Positions 24,780 through 36,885 are shown, numbered from the stretch's first letter. The stretch: 64,000 nt of DNA from Boswellia sacra (GCA_013180625.2 SNVD02012237.1:124001-188000), one strand, 5' to 3'. Notes: generated by a model from the letters alone, not told the origin. Translations and numbers: made by a program.

Positions 24780-25559
24780 ATAATGGAGATCCTACATTTA
24801 TATATATAGCTCAACAAGAAGAGATTTGGACTAAAAGTTTTAATTTGGGAGTGATTTTTTTTTAAATCTAAATACATTTAAATTAAACTATAATATAAAT
24901 AGATTTGAATGTAAAAATCTAAATAATATTTTTAATATTTAAATTAAAATATCTAAAAACTAATAATCTTACACATATATCTTTATTTATATATATTAGT
25001 TTTATTTGTAATTTCATTTCACATAGAAAAGTATTTGTATACCAAAATATACTATGAATTTAATTTATTTAAATGTGTATAATTAGATAAAGAAATTATT
25101 TTTTCTAAAAAAAATTGATATAAAAATAAGCTAAATGATCAGAAAATAATTTTAAAAATATACAGTGAATTATAATATAAAGTTAGAAATAAATGATAAT
25201 GTTTCTAAATTAAAATATTAGACTATGTGCAAATTAATTATAAATGAATTTTATAAGGATATTTAAGAGAATTAGGGAGATAATAAATAATTCAGACATT
25301 TACATTAAGATAAAAGCAAAAATTTTTAGTTTTTTTGTTCAGATGAAAATTTCTTAAATCAAGTCTTAAGTAAAAAATAATAATAATAATCAAAAAATCT
25401 CAAGTCTGAAAATAGTTAAATTCAGACTTGAAACTAAAAAATAATCAGCCCCTTACAATCATTCAACTAAGTAGATATATTTTCTATGATAAATAATTGT
25501 ATACGTGAATATTAGGAAAAAAATCAATTAATCTTAACTCCTCATTCTTTTATTTCAAC
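24780..25559. other. AT-rich spacer upstream of gene A
   Basis: Very AT-rich (runs of taaattaaa, aatataaa) and shared with 41690-42340 and 61800-62560. No coding signal. Confidence 0.6.
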
Positions 25560-25824
25560 TTCTAAAAATGAATTAACCGATTGGATAATTACTAAAGATC
25601 AAGATGAATCAGTACAGTCATGTGAAAATTGAGGTCCCTACCTTTAGGAGCTAGCTAGCTGAAACACATTATTGATAAGAAATGGGTCTATACGAGATTC
25701 CAAGCAAAAATTATGCCGCGTGTTGAGATGACCCAACACTCCCAAAATCTATAGTAATTGACAAACTTTAATTGATCATCATCATCAAACAAACAAGAAA
25801 ACAGCGCATGCACAACTACTATCA
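25560..25824 (+). promoter_or_regulatory. Conserved proximal promoter and leader of gene A
   Basis: This stretch is nearly identical in the three units, while the DNA further upstream drifts. It contains the palindromic gagctagctagctga (about 25647-25661), caagcaaaaattatgccgcg, and a CAT/ATC-rich leader (gatcatcatcatcaaacaaa) just before the ATG. No clear TATA box was identified. Confidence 0.55.
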
Positions 25825-28800
25825 ATGGCTGGCGAAAGCAGAAATCGAATCCTCTTGAGCTTTACTTTCTTCATACTCTTGATGGGGTGGTCTTATTCCC
25901 GGACGTTAGACAAACTATTACAAGGTCAAGAGCTCAAAGATGGGGATGAGCTGGTCTCAGCTTTAGGGACCTTCAGGTTAGGATTCTTCAGCCCTCTCGC
26001 CTCGACAAATCGTTACGTAGGAATCTGGTACTTTTTGCCTACAGATTCTCGAGATGTTTACTATCACTTGGCTGATGGTTACTACCAAAAGGACAAGCCT
26101 GTGTGGGTTGCCAACCGGGACGACCCAATCTCAAATAAATCAGGAAAGCTTATAATAAATAGCGATGGCAATTTGATAATCGTACGTGATGGTGGACAAC
26201 CAATTCCATTAAGTTCACTAGTCCAGAGAAGGAGAAATACAATTGTTACTCTACTGCAATCTGGCAATCTTGTCCTACAAGAAATGAATTCAAAGCGGAT
26301 TCTATGGCAAAGCTTTGATCGTCCGACTGATACACTTCTTCCGGGGATGAAACTAGGAATCAACTTGCGAACGGGGAAGGAATGGTTTGTCCAGTCGTGG
26401 ACTGATATTGACTCTCCTGCAAAAGGCGAATTTACTCTTCGCGTGGACCCAAATGACAGAAAGACTCTGATCAGCTACAAGCAAGGGGAAGAGTACTGGA
26501 ATAGTGGCCTCTGGCTAAATGATAAGCAAAAGTTCAACTGCTCTGCAGATTCATGGGCTCTTAACCGGTATTACAACTTTAGCTACACTTCAAATAAACA
26601 AGAAAAGTACTTCAACTATTCTGTAAGCAGAGATTCATTTCCAGTATTGAGAATCAATTTGGATGGAGCAGTCACAAACGGCAAAGGACTCTTTATTTCT
26701 TGCACGAAGTATGGAGGATGTTGGGAAGTTCATAACCAGGTGCAGGCAGCTCTCTGTAGGAGTCGTTCACCTGACAATTACTCTGAACATTGGCTCGCCA
26801 GACGAGGGTTCATGTCAGAGGAGGGATACAAGTTCAACCAAAGTGTCAACATGAACTATTCTGACTGTCAAGCCCAATGCATCAAGAATTGTTCTTGTGT
26901 TGCGTTTGCTCCAACCGCAAATAATAACTTTACTGGCTGCGAGATTTGGAGCAAAGGAACTAATTATATAAAGAGGTTTGAACCAAATGCACGTTTCTTA
27001 TTCCTCCTTGATGAAGTGTTTGATCGAGGTTAGGTTGCTTCACTAATGAAGGAAATTTTATATATAGTCCAATTTATATTAGACAAACTGACTCTTAATT
27101 GATCGCCTATCTCATTTGCATTAACTAATTCATGCAGAAATTGAGCTAAAATAAACTCAGCATACTGCATATGTGGTAGAAGCTTTTTGTTTTGCAAAAT
27201 TCATAATGCATCCAAATTTGTTCAAAATTTTCTACTTGCAAATTAGGCATGTAAAATTATTTAGAAAAAAAAAAAATCCTTTTGATGTTTAAGTTATTGA
27301 AGAATTTTTGGAATCAGACCCCAAAAGCTAACCTCCTATGGGAGTGACTAATTTTTTTATGAACTCCAAGAGATTCTTTAACCACCAATGATTGAGTTAA
27401 CATTTGTCACTCAAATGATTGTAAAGCGAAAATCTACAAGGATTTGACTCTTGACTATGGAATTGTTTTAGAAGATTTATTATTATTATTATTGAGGCAG
27501 AAATACGACATTATTCGAAAGCCTAGATAATTGTTTATGACAGAATAATTGAATTTTTTTTTTTTAATTATCTTTGCAGTACAGCAGAAGAAAGAGGGGA
27601 TGCCATGGCTAGTAATCGAGGTAGTTGGACCTTTACTACTTGTATTTTTTACTAGCATAAGCTATCTGCTGCGGAGAAAGTACAAGGAGAAAGGTATGTA
27701 ATTAAATCGATGTACCATACTCTCGGGTAAAATTTTACTGCGAGCCCATCAGGGAAAAATAAGAAGCTAAAAAAGCCCCAATTTGAACGATTACTTTACC
27801 TCCATATTTTGCCATCATGTATACAAGCGTAAGCAGCAATAGAGAACACCGCATTACAACCCAAGGATAGTTAAGCAAGAATTTTAAAGGAAAATTTTTT
27901 TTACCTCCTCGAGCAATTTTTATAGATCTTGTTAATCTATATTTTAAGAGCATCTGTTAAAAAAAAATCTCTTATTGAAAGAATGAATATGTTTTCGACA
28001 TTCCAAAATCAAATTTAACAGCAATTTCTTTAAAAGGTATAAAACTCTCAATTCCTTTTCTTTATTTTTTTAAACTACTTCTAGTAATTCTCTCACACAA
28101 GGTAAGAATCATTAGAAATCTATATGTTTTTATTCTCGATCTTTACAGGCAGAGTTTTCAGCAACCCTCTTTCAGTGCTAACTGATCAGTTGCCGTTTAG
28201 AATTCCATGGCAAAACAATAATAGGTAGGTTGAGAAAATTAATAAATTTCCGTTTTTTTTTTTTTCTTCACCTTTCTGCAGAAGAGAAGTGGTGAATGTC
28301 ATTAATCTTTTCCATAGGAGTGCCTTTACTGATAACCCCATTTTGCTACTTATTCTATTGCATATCGGGAAAACTCGAGGAAAAATGTAAGGATATTTAG
28401 TTACATGTATGATTATCAATGATCAACCAACCAAAAAATTGAAATCTAAGCTATGTTTTCTATATATTTTCCACGCTTTATAGATAACCGAAAGAAACTA
28501 TTACGGGAGCTTGCAAGTACTATTTCACATCACAGCACTTTCAGTATACGAAAACGGAAAATGAAAAAGAGAATGAATGAGGAGGTGAGGATTTTTAATT
28601 TTCAAGCTATTGAAGCTGCAACAGATAATTTCTCAACTGCAAATAAGATTGGAGAGGGTGGGTTTGGCCCGGTTTATAAGGTGAGGTGTCGAGTTTCACT
28701 GATATATTCTAAGTGAAAAAAATTAGTAAATGATTATCATACAAAGAATTGATTTCAGGGAAAATTAGAAGATGGTCAAGTAATAGCAGTAAAGAGACTC

Positions 28801-29989
28801 TCAACAAAATCAAGACAAGGAATAAAGGAGTTCAGGAACGAAGTTAGACTCATCGCAAAACTTCAGCACACTAATCTTGTGAAGCTTTTAGGATGTTCTC
28901 TTCATGGAGAAGAAAGGCTTTTAGTCTATGAGCATCTGCCTAACAGAAGCCTGGATTTCTTTATTTTTGGTAAGTTTATATAAGAAAAATATATATGGGT
29001 CCTGTGAAAAAAATTCTAGCTGCAACTATTCATTAATTGTTCATTTCTTCATTATACTTTGAGACAGATTCTGAAAGAAAGAAGCTATTGAATTGGAAGA
29101 CACGTTTCAATGTAATTGAAGGAATTGCTCAGGGACTTCTTTATCTTCATAAATATTCAAGATTAAAAGTTATCCACAGGGACTTGAAAACCCACAACAT
29201 TTTGCTTGATGACCAAATGAATCCGAGAATATCGGATTTTGGAATGGCTAAAATTTTTGGGGTGAACAGAGGAGAGACAAATACAAATAGAATTGTTGGA
29301 ACATAGTAAGTATACATTTCACAAACTACAACCACAAGCATAGTCTTTTGTGTTTTTTTCACTTGATGCGTAAATGTTATTTCCTTTAACTAATAGCAAT
29401 GTTGTCAAATAACTATTCAGTGGCTATATGTCTCCGGAGTATGTCATGAGTGGTATTGTCTCAACAAAAACTGATGTATACAGTTTTGGAGTCTTGGTAC
29501 TGGAAATTGTTAGCAGCAAGAAGAATACTTGTATTTATCATCCACAACGGCCACTCAACCTTATCGGATATGTGAGCATGTGATCAAATATGTGTATAAA
29601 CGTTCAGAAAAGAGGAGTCTTGGATTAATAATCTAACCTGGAAACTAATTATTTGGTGTTCCAACTCACATTTTCAGGCATGGGAGCTGTGGAAAGAAAA
29701 TAGAGCTTTAGAGTTAATAGACCCAGAAACGGATGGACCAAGCTCTACTGATCAAGCACTGAGATGCATTCATGTGGCTCTCTTGTGCGTGCAAGACCAA
29801 GCAGCAGAAAGACCCACAATAAGCGAGATTGTTTGCATGCTTAAGAATGAGGCCAGGTCCTTACCAGCACCTAAACAACCAGCATTTTACGTCAATGTTC
29901 ATCCAGTCGAGTCAGAAGTTCCTGAAAATGGTCATTCAGAAAATTTATCTTTTAATGAGGTAACAATTACAATGATTATAGGAAGATGA
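25825..29989 (+). CDS. S-RLK gene A: G-type lectin S-receptor-like Ser/Thr kinase
   Basis: Exons: 25825-27028, 27580-27693, 28282-28386, 28484-28680, 28759-28969, 29068-29305, 29421-29571, 29678-29989, together 2532 nt (843 residues). Residues 1-24 are a signal peptide, about 27-180 the bulb-lectin domain ([19 protein letters not shown]), and about 330-395 a PAN domain with its Cys pairs. Exons 2 and 3 each give one membrane helix. The kinase has [10 protein letters not shown], the AVKR lysine, [15 protein letters not shown] and RPT, so it looks catalytically competent. It probably binds a carbohydrate or peptide at the cell surface and signals by phosphorylation; the ligand is unknown. One oddity: codon 4 of exon 3 is followed by TGA (28292-28294 region; TGG in gene B). 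Skipping exon 3 keeps the frame and gives 808 residues. Otherwise the gene is dead. Confidence 0.85.
27694..28281 (+). other. Intron between the two membrane-helix exons of gene A
   Basis: 588 bases, AT-rich, gtatgt donor and tttctgcag acceptor. Shared with gene B. No exon or element was recognised inside. Confidence 0.65.
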
Positions 29990-30014
29990 ATTTTGTATCT
30001 TTTGCACATATTTT

Positions 30015-30119
30015 AGGTGGATAATCAAGTTTGGATTAATATATTACAATTACGAAAAAATTAAACTGTAGAGGGGGGTTTGTGAATTTAAAAAAGAAAT
30101 CAAACTTGATTATCCACCT
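30015..30119. repeat. Inverted repeat (hairpin) just 3' of gene A
   Basis: The arm aggtggataatcaagtttg (30015-30033) is mirrored by caaacttgattatccacct (30101-30119), a perfect 19-base match. The loop is about 67 bases. It begins only 26 bases after the stop codon of gene A, so it probably lies in the 3' UTR or at the polyadenylation region. It may be a small foldback element or a regulatory hairpin. Confidence 0.8.
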
Positions 30120-31580
30120 GAATTTTTAACAAATCTTAAAAGTAGCTTGTTAAGTCTATAATTCTGGAGAGATGTATATGTGCACGTAATTAAGGATTGT
30201 GTGGGGAGTTTATGACGATTATAAGTGTTTTATGAAGTTTATTTATTCATACTCTAGAATTAGTAACTTGTAACAAAAGTGACAAAAGGTGCATTGTATC
30301 AATTTAACAATTATTAGAAATTGGTGCCTCTTTTTTTCTTTTTCCATACGATTTTCTTGTTCTGTCAAGATTTGAAAAAAATATGTATATTTCATTTGAA
30401 AAAGTATGTGCATAATTGGGGATAATAGATAAAAGTTGGTGATCACTTGTGATATAAGTGGGGTTTAGTCCTAAACTTGGCCAAATGATGATGGAAGAAA
30501 GGACTGGCCGTGCTCGATCAATTCACCCAACCCATGTCGATGATGGGGACCGGTTGCAATATGATGATTTTTATAATATTGCTTCACCATTAATATTTAT
30601 AACTATGGATTTATATGTTATATTATGAGTTTCCGTCTAAGGTTACATGATCTAAACTAAATAAATAAGCTTCTAAGAAGTTGTCAAATTCAAAATTTTA
30701 TTTTAAATGACTATTAAATCCCCAATCACGTGTTATTTTGATCTTATATATGGTAAATCTATTTAAAGTCAAGATGTAGTATTGAGTTCTAAACTAAAAA
30801 AAATCTTAGCCCACTTTAAATTAACTTAGGACATTGAAAGAAAGTGATCAAATTAGAAATACGAATTGACTTAGAGGTTAAATAGTGCATTTATAAACCA
30901 TATTAGTTTATGAAACGTGAACGTGCTCATTAATAACTCCTCAGAAACCATCATTTTACAGTGTAGTTTGACTAGTTATAATATCACGACGGGTGACACC
31001 AAAAACACTTGAATAAGTTCTATATGTTAATTCTGATGTTCCATCAAATGATTTCAGAGAAAACTAACAAAGTTGAACCTTAAAACTTTGTATTTTCATT
31101 ATAAAAAATTAATTATTACTCCATTCAATGATTTTAAAATAATAAAAATTGATTGCTTGAGCTATATTCAATTATCTTTATAGTAAAATTACTTTTTTTC
31201 TCCGATTCAAATTTCAAATATAAATATGAAAGTTTTGAGATCTTAACTAATATTCCTACAACAAATATTAAGACTACAAACTCAAAGTCGGTTAAATAAC
31301 AAATTTAACCCAACGGATATTCCTCTTAATTTCCAAATAAACTTTGCATGTGTAGTAATAATATATTTGAATTGTTCTAAACTTTAAAAAATTTTGTTTT
31401 GTACCAATGAATTTTTAAACCGAAGAAGAGTTATAGATATGCTACACTAAACATCTTATAGTTGCTTCCTATATACATTGTTTGCATATAAATATAAATG
31501 ATTTTGTGGTAAAAGGATCTATGAAATTAACATATTGGTGTATCACAAAAGTTCAAATTAAACTCTTTAAGTTAGTTTAC
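30120..31580. other. AT-rich spacer downstream of gene A
   Basis: No gene found. The part from about 31010 onward is retained in unit B directly after the kinase deletion junction (51407 onward). The earlier part is absent from B. Confidence 0.6.
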
Positions 31581-32285
31581 CTTTGGGTACAACTTCTGCA
31601 AATATTCTGTGATTATCATACTTTTCAGAAGGTATAAACATTGATTCTCTGCTAGGAATCTCACAGCCACTACTGTTATTCTTCTATGGCACCAAAGGTA
31701 ACACAGGAACAATTACTGTAGCATTGGTCTTCGCAGTCAGCTAAGGTCATGTTTTCCTTTTGTTTGAACTTGAACCCATCGCCAGACATAAAACCAAATG
31801 TTTCCCGGAAACTGTCATACGCATCTGACCTGCAGAAGGGAATCTTCCAAATATTGCCACATTTTCTACATTGATAATAAAATTCACATGATGACATCAA
31901 TTGCTCTCTACCGCCCCTGATTACATCATTGGAATATTTTTTCCTTCGTTCAGTAAACATTTCAAATTATCATCTATGCTGTCTATTGTAAGCCGCCCAG
32001 ATTCATCAAAGATTGGGGTTTTCCTGTTGGCAATCCACACTGGCTGAATAACGTCGTTTACAGTTCTGTATGGACCTAAATGGCACCATATTCCTATATA
32101 ATGGTGATTTGGATTGCGAGGGCTAAAAAATCGAACCTGAATTTCCCATAAGCTGAAACCAGTTTATCCCCATCTTTTGAGTGTTTTCCCTTGCGGTGAT
32201 TTGTCTCCATGATCTCTCTGGGCCCCAACAAGAGGATGAGGGATGAAAAGCTCAAAATAATTTGATTTCTTCCTTTGGTTGCCAT
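31581..32285 (-). pseudogene. Inverted S-RLK ectodomain exon fragment (unit A)
   Basis: Minus strand: an ATG at 32285 begins MATKGRNQIILS, close to the S-RLK 1 signal peptide. A lectin-domain start (GDKLVSAYGKFR) and, in another frame, PVWIANRKTPIFDESGRLTIDS follow. The middle of the lectin/S-domain is missing. After about 31965 the sequence resumes in the PAN region (GFKFKQKENMTLADCEDQCYSNCSCVTF) and ends at a gtaaac donor (31580-31575). Frameshifts occur near 32100 and 31675. No kinase exons follow. It is a single broken ectodomain exon in inverted orientation. Confidence 0.85.
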
Positions 32286-32526
32286 TATTAGATTTCTGAA
32301 CATGCTGAAATGAGTCTTGTATTCAAGTTTTTACATGCAATGAAGTCTATTATTGACTATTGACTTTAGAAGCGTATGTTTCTTTACGGAAACTTCACAT
32401 CTATGCTAAAATCTGAAAAGATTTATTAACTTCTGAATAGTCTAAGCCGTCATAATTCAAGTCATGACATGTGAAAATTAAAAGTTCAGCATGAGACAAA
32501 TGTATACCACATGTTTGGAATAAATT

Positions 32527-33798
32527 TTAATCATGAATGTGAATCGATAGCTTCACACTGGCTGTCAAACCCTCATCAGACTGGGAGCAGCATGGCCTCA
32601 TCATGGCCTCATGGATGGCTTCATCATCATTTATGGTCTCTCCAGTTTCAGTTGTAATGCAAGCAATATGATTTTTAGCATGTCGTATTTTCAGAGAATT
32701 ATGAAAAAATTTGGTATTTGAATCTCCAAGCTTAATCCAATTAACTCTGGATTTCTGCTTATAAAAGCTTTCCTCTTGAGCCAGGAGTAAATGAAGATTA
32801 ACAGCTTGCTCCCTTTCTAACTCCAGGACCTCTTTATTTAGTGGATCTGTTTGAAGCTTCATCTGAGTGTCAGAAAGATCTTTTCTCATCTCATCAACTC
32901 TATTAGAGATATTTGAATATTCTTGCTTGTTTAGCTCTTGTAATCTGTACTTGACTTTTTAGAGCTTATTAACAATTTTGAACATAGCATGTCCATTGTA
33001 GTTCTTCAACCATTCCTCTTTGACTATGTCTCTAAACATAGGATGCTGAGACCAAAAATTAAAGTATCTAAACATTTTCCTTTTGCTGGAAAAACTTTCA
33101 GAAAGAGAAACCAAAATTGGAGAGTGATCAGAAATACCTTGCACCAAACAGTCAGTAAAAGAACCAGGGAAGAAATCAAGCCATTTTGTGTTAACAATAG
33201 CCCGATATAATCTACGCCAAATTCCACAGGAATCCATCTGCTTGTTACTCCAAGTATATTTACAACCTCTGCTATTTAATTCCACAAGACCTACTGCATT
33301 CATACAATTAACCAATTCAACTTTGTGTCTATCATCAAGACTGCAGCCTCCCAGTCTATCATCATCACTAATAATAGCATTAAAATCCCCTTGTAAGACC
33401 CAGGGCTTATCACAGGAAAGACTGATATTAATATTGCTACACCACAGATTTTCCCTAGTGTTTATGCTATTACTTCCATAAACAATAGTCCAGAGAAATT
33501 CTTTGCTGCCAAAACTAATGCTGCAGTGAATAAATTGCTCATCTACCTTTAATATATCAACAGAAGCCTCATTTTTATTAACCAGCAGCCATATTCTACC
33601 CAAATCAACCACATCATAATTTGTAACTAAATCCCATTCCCTAAGGCCCAAGTTCCGCCAAATTCTATCTTTATTTGCCTTTTTCACCCTAGTTTCAATA
33701 ATACCAGCACCTATAACCTTCCTAGTAACAAGCAGTTTCTTGACTTCTGCTTGTTTGCTGGGATCATGTAGACCCCTAATATTCCAGGTCAGAAACAT
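32527..33798 (-). pseudogene. LINE ORF2 fragment: AP endonuclease and pre-RT linker
   Basis: The frame at 33798-32959 (279 codons) is the apurinic endonuclease domain that nicks target DNA. It has WNIRGL at the N-terminus, LQGDFNAI in the middle and SDHSPI near the end, and these hold the expected catalytic residues. A second frame (32889-32527) continues the linker with RVNWIKLGDSNTKFFHNS, a conserved motif just before the reverse transcriptase domain, then leaves the family. A stop at about 32957 separates the two. The start at 33798 overlaps the end of ORF1 by 10 bases. Confidence 0.85.
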
Positions 33799-35160
33799 TT
33801 GCCTCTGTCAAGAGTCACCCCTGGCCTCTTAGACTGAGCTTTGTCAAATTTTTCACCATCCGTTATAACCAAAGGAACAACAGTTTTAGTTATTTTATTA
33901 TTGTTTCTAGTTCCATACCTGTGGGCAATACCTCCACTGCTCATCATGTCTTCTGCAACAATCTTGTTTTTCGACTTCTTCCTGGAATGTTGTACTAACT
34001 GAAAGCCATCCTCAGAATCTTGACCTCCATCATCATGAATGATAGAACTGCTGCCTTTAACAATCTCAATCGGCTGAACTCCTTCATTATTTGTTACAGT
34101 AGTCTCCTGATCTACTGTAACATTATGCTCTTCAAGTTTCTGAATCTCCGTAGAACAATGCATATCATGCCCTTCACTTGTTCTAGTAGTCTCTGCAGTA
34201 GTTTTAACAACCCACACCTTTTTATCAGTTTTCTTCGGACAATTCTTCTGTAAGTGTCCTAATTGCTTACACTCTCCACAGAAGAAAGGTTTCCATTCAT
34301 AGATTACTTCTTGAACCCTTTGGCTTCCATCGTTATCTTCAATAGTGACTTGGTCTGGGAAAAAACCATTCAATTTCATATCTATGAGGACCCTAGCATG
34401 CGACAACTTTTTCCGCTCCATAATGCATTTATCTGAAAATAAAGGTTTCCCCAGAACACTAGCAATCGCACTTAGGGCAATAGGACTCCAATATTCCCAT
34501 AGAAGCATAGGAAATTTAACTCAAATTGAAACTGATACAATCTCTTCAAGATTAAAATTCATCTTCCTTCGCCATTCTTGTAAAAGAAGAGGATGTTTAT
34601 CAAAAGTGATCGGACCTTCCTCCATTACCTCTTTTTTGTTTTCTTCTGAATAAAAAACAAAAGCAAAAAGGTTGGGTTTCACCAAATGCACTAATTTTAA
34701 GCCCGATTCTTTCCACCGATTCAGAGCAAATCTTTCTATTTTCCAGAACCTGGGTTGTAAACCATAGGCAATACCCAACAGTACATGTTTCCAGCTTTCT
34801 GCCTCTCTTTCTACATCAGCGATATCTATTCTTGCGATACGAGTCCCATTAGAGACAACTGGGGGCACATAAGACAGTGCGCAATCCTCTGATCTCGATC
34901 TATTATTACGAAACAAATCGATCCAAGCCTTCTTGTCTTCCTTTCCATCCCCAATTCTTGAATCATTTTCTTTGCTATCCAAAGATGCAGAAGAATTTTG
35001 GTTTGTAGGGTTTTGATCAGCATCTTTGTGAAAGCTAATCTTGTGATTAGCTTCAAAATTATTAAGAATTTCCATCGATTCGATTGAGAAAACAGCTTTT
35101 GAATTCTGTTGATTATCGGATCTCCATGTCTGGTTCTTCCCCATTGAAGGAGACAGCGTA
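32540..35160 (-). mobile_element. LINE (L1-type) retrotransposon remnant without reverse transcriptase
   Basis: ORF1 and the front half of ORF2 lie head to tail on the minus strand. The element has no counterpart at the same place in unit B, which instead holds other DNA at 53036-53690. The 3' half, including the reverse transcriptase domain, is missing. That is unusual for LINEs, which normally lose 5' ends, and suggests a later deletion. No poly-A tail or target duplication could be identified. Confidence 0.85.
33789..35144 (-). pseudogene. LINE ORF1: nucleic-acid-binding protein with DUF4283 and zinc knuckle
   Basis: Two frames, 35144-34521 and 34508-33789, were one gene. The first holds the DUF4283-like segment (SWKHVLLGIAYGLQPRFW). 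The second holds a CCHC knuckle CGECKQLGHLQKNC near 34290-34240. A frameshift or stop at about 34510-34520 splits them. The protein would coat element RNA in the cytoplasm. Confidence 0.8.
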
Positions 35161-35404
35161 TGTTAGCTAAAGGTGCTAAATGTAGAGATAAGACATATTA
35201 ATCCTGATTATATGCAAAAAAATATTAATGGTTTTTTTGATGATTTATTTATTACATATAATTTTTTGTCTTTCTTAAAATTTGGCTAGATTTTTTGTGT
35301 TACACTTTATCTACATATTATACAAAATATTATAATTATCAGTTTTTCACCTTTAATTAATTAATCTATTTTTTTAAATTTGGTTGGATTGTAGCCCAGT
35401 TCAG

Positions 35405-35480
35405 CTGCCCTCTAGTTACGCCACTGGTTTTGAGCTAATTGACCCAACACTAGATCATGCTCTCCCTATAAGTAGTAGGG
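35405..35480 (+). pseudogene. Scrap of the last S-RLK kinase exon (unit A)
   Basis: A short reading, FELIDPTLDHALP, matches the start of the final kinase exon (compare LELIDPTLEECSP in S-RLK 1). Nothing kinase-like flanks it. The same scrap occurs in unit B at about 53890-53960. Confidence 0.6.
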
Positions 35481-36885
35481 TTGTTTATTGACTTCACAGG
35501 CAAGGCATAGACTCACAATTTTTAAAAGTAACCAAACGTATTGCATCTTCCTGAGCCAAAAGAGAAGTCCTAAACGAAATATGATATATGGTCATCCCTT
35601 GGCTTATTAAACGGTGTAGAAAGCCATGCCCACCCTGCCTTTCGGCATAGCCAGCAGCAAGAGAGACTTCTATCTACATATGACTATTAGTTACTTGTAT
35701 GAAGTTTTCATGATATGGAGTTTTATTTAACACTCGTGAACTCAATAGTCAATGTGTGGACTTGATTTCCACTTTACATCTACAACTTCATGAATATAAA
35801 CTGGAATAAATAAATACATATTACCATATCTCCCCTATTCTAAAGTAAATAATAATAGATAAATAATAGATGTCTCAATTAATGCAGGATAGATAGTCAT
35901 AGACAGATAATGTTCGTGAACCAGGCAGGTAAACATATCACTCCAAAAGCTTTTTGACGTACGTGCAAATGTATTATGTAGTTTTACGCATTAATTTATA
36001 TTAAAGTAATACACATGAATGATATTTTTAATTACTTGATGTTAATAAAGTCTAAAATTGTATTTCAAAATATGCTAATTTTAAAGGATAGCTATATATT
36101 TGGGCAAGGAAATGGTCATTACTAGTTAATCGTACCAACTTTCATTAAGCATCTAAAGGAAAATTCAACACGTTGTGGAAATTTAACTACGTTTGCAGTT
36201 TCCATGAGAGTAATTTACGGGGAACTAACATTAGTAATCTCAGTAGTCAATTCAGTCACTAGATTGTTGCATTGCCAATTTCTTACTACTTGAATGCATA
36301 AACGTGAAAATGAATTAACAATATGCAATAATTGAAAAAGGGAGTTATCTTACTCTCTATGAAGATCTGCACATCCTATTTCAGTCAGCTCGATTGTAGA
36401 AGATATCTAAGGAGATTCGCTTATTCAGGAACTTTCAAGAGGAAGAATAGGAGCTTCACTTGTTCTTTATTCGCAAGCCGCGATATGCAGAGCTCTAATA
36501 GAGAAAGAAGATAAACCAAACAAAAAGGTGGAGAGAAGGCAAAGCAACGATGAGAAACAAGTATAACCCTAACAAATTCCTCAAAATATGATCCCTAAGA
36601 TTCAATTAGAAGGAGTAAAAAAAAAAAAAAAACAACAGTATGAGATTTGGGGATTTAAATTGTTAGTTTCGCTTTTTGGTTTTAATTATATTTTCACCGA
36701 AATAAAATAAAAATAAATAAAATAGTTTTCCAAAACCGACCAAACCGGTTGCCTCATTTTTTTTTTAATATTGAAAATTACTTTAATTTCAAATATAACC
36801 TCCTATTAAATATAATATTATTTTGTCTCTAAGTTATGTGATGTGTTGATACATCTTATGTGCTATAGTCAAACCGTGCTCTTTA
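35481..36885. other. Unit tail with S-RLK 1-type upstream sequence, no gene
   Basis: The part at about 35980-36240 resembles the upstream flank of S-RLK 1 (acatgaatgatattttt, aaattgtatttcaaaa, then cagtttcc), but no receptor exon follows. The remainder is AT-rich, with a poly-A run near 36619. It matches 53960-55345 in unit B. Confidence 0.55.

Noticed and set aside
25840..27030. Minus-strand frames opposite receptor exon 1 (93 codons in A, B and C)
   Set aside because: They are mirror frames of a conserved exon and share its conservation for that reason only.
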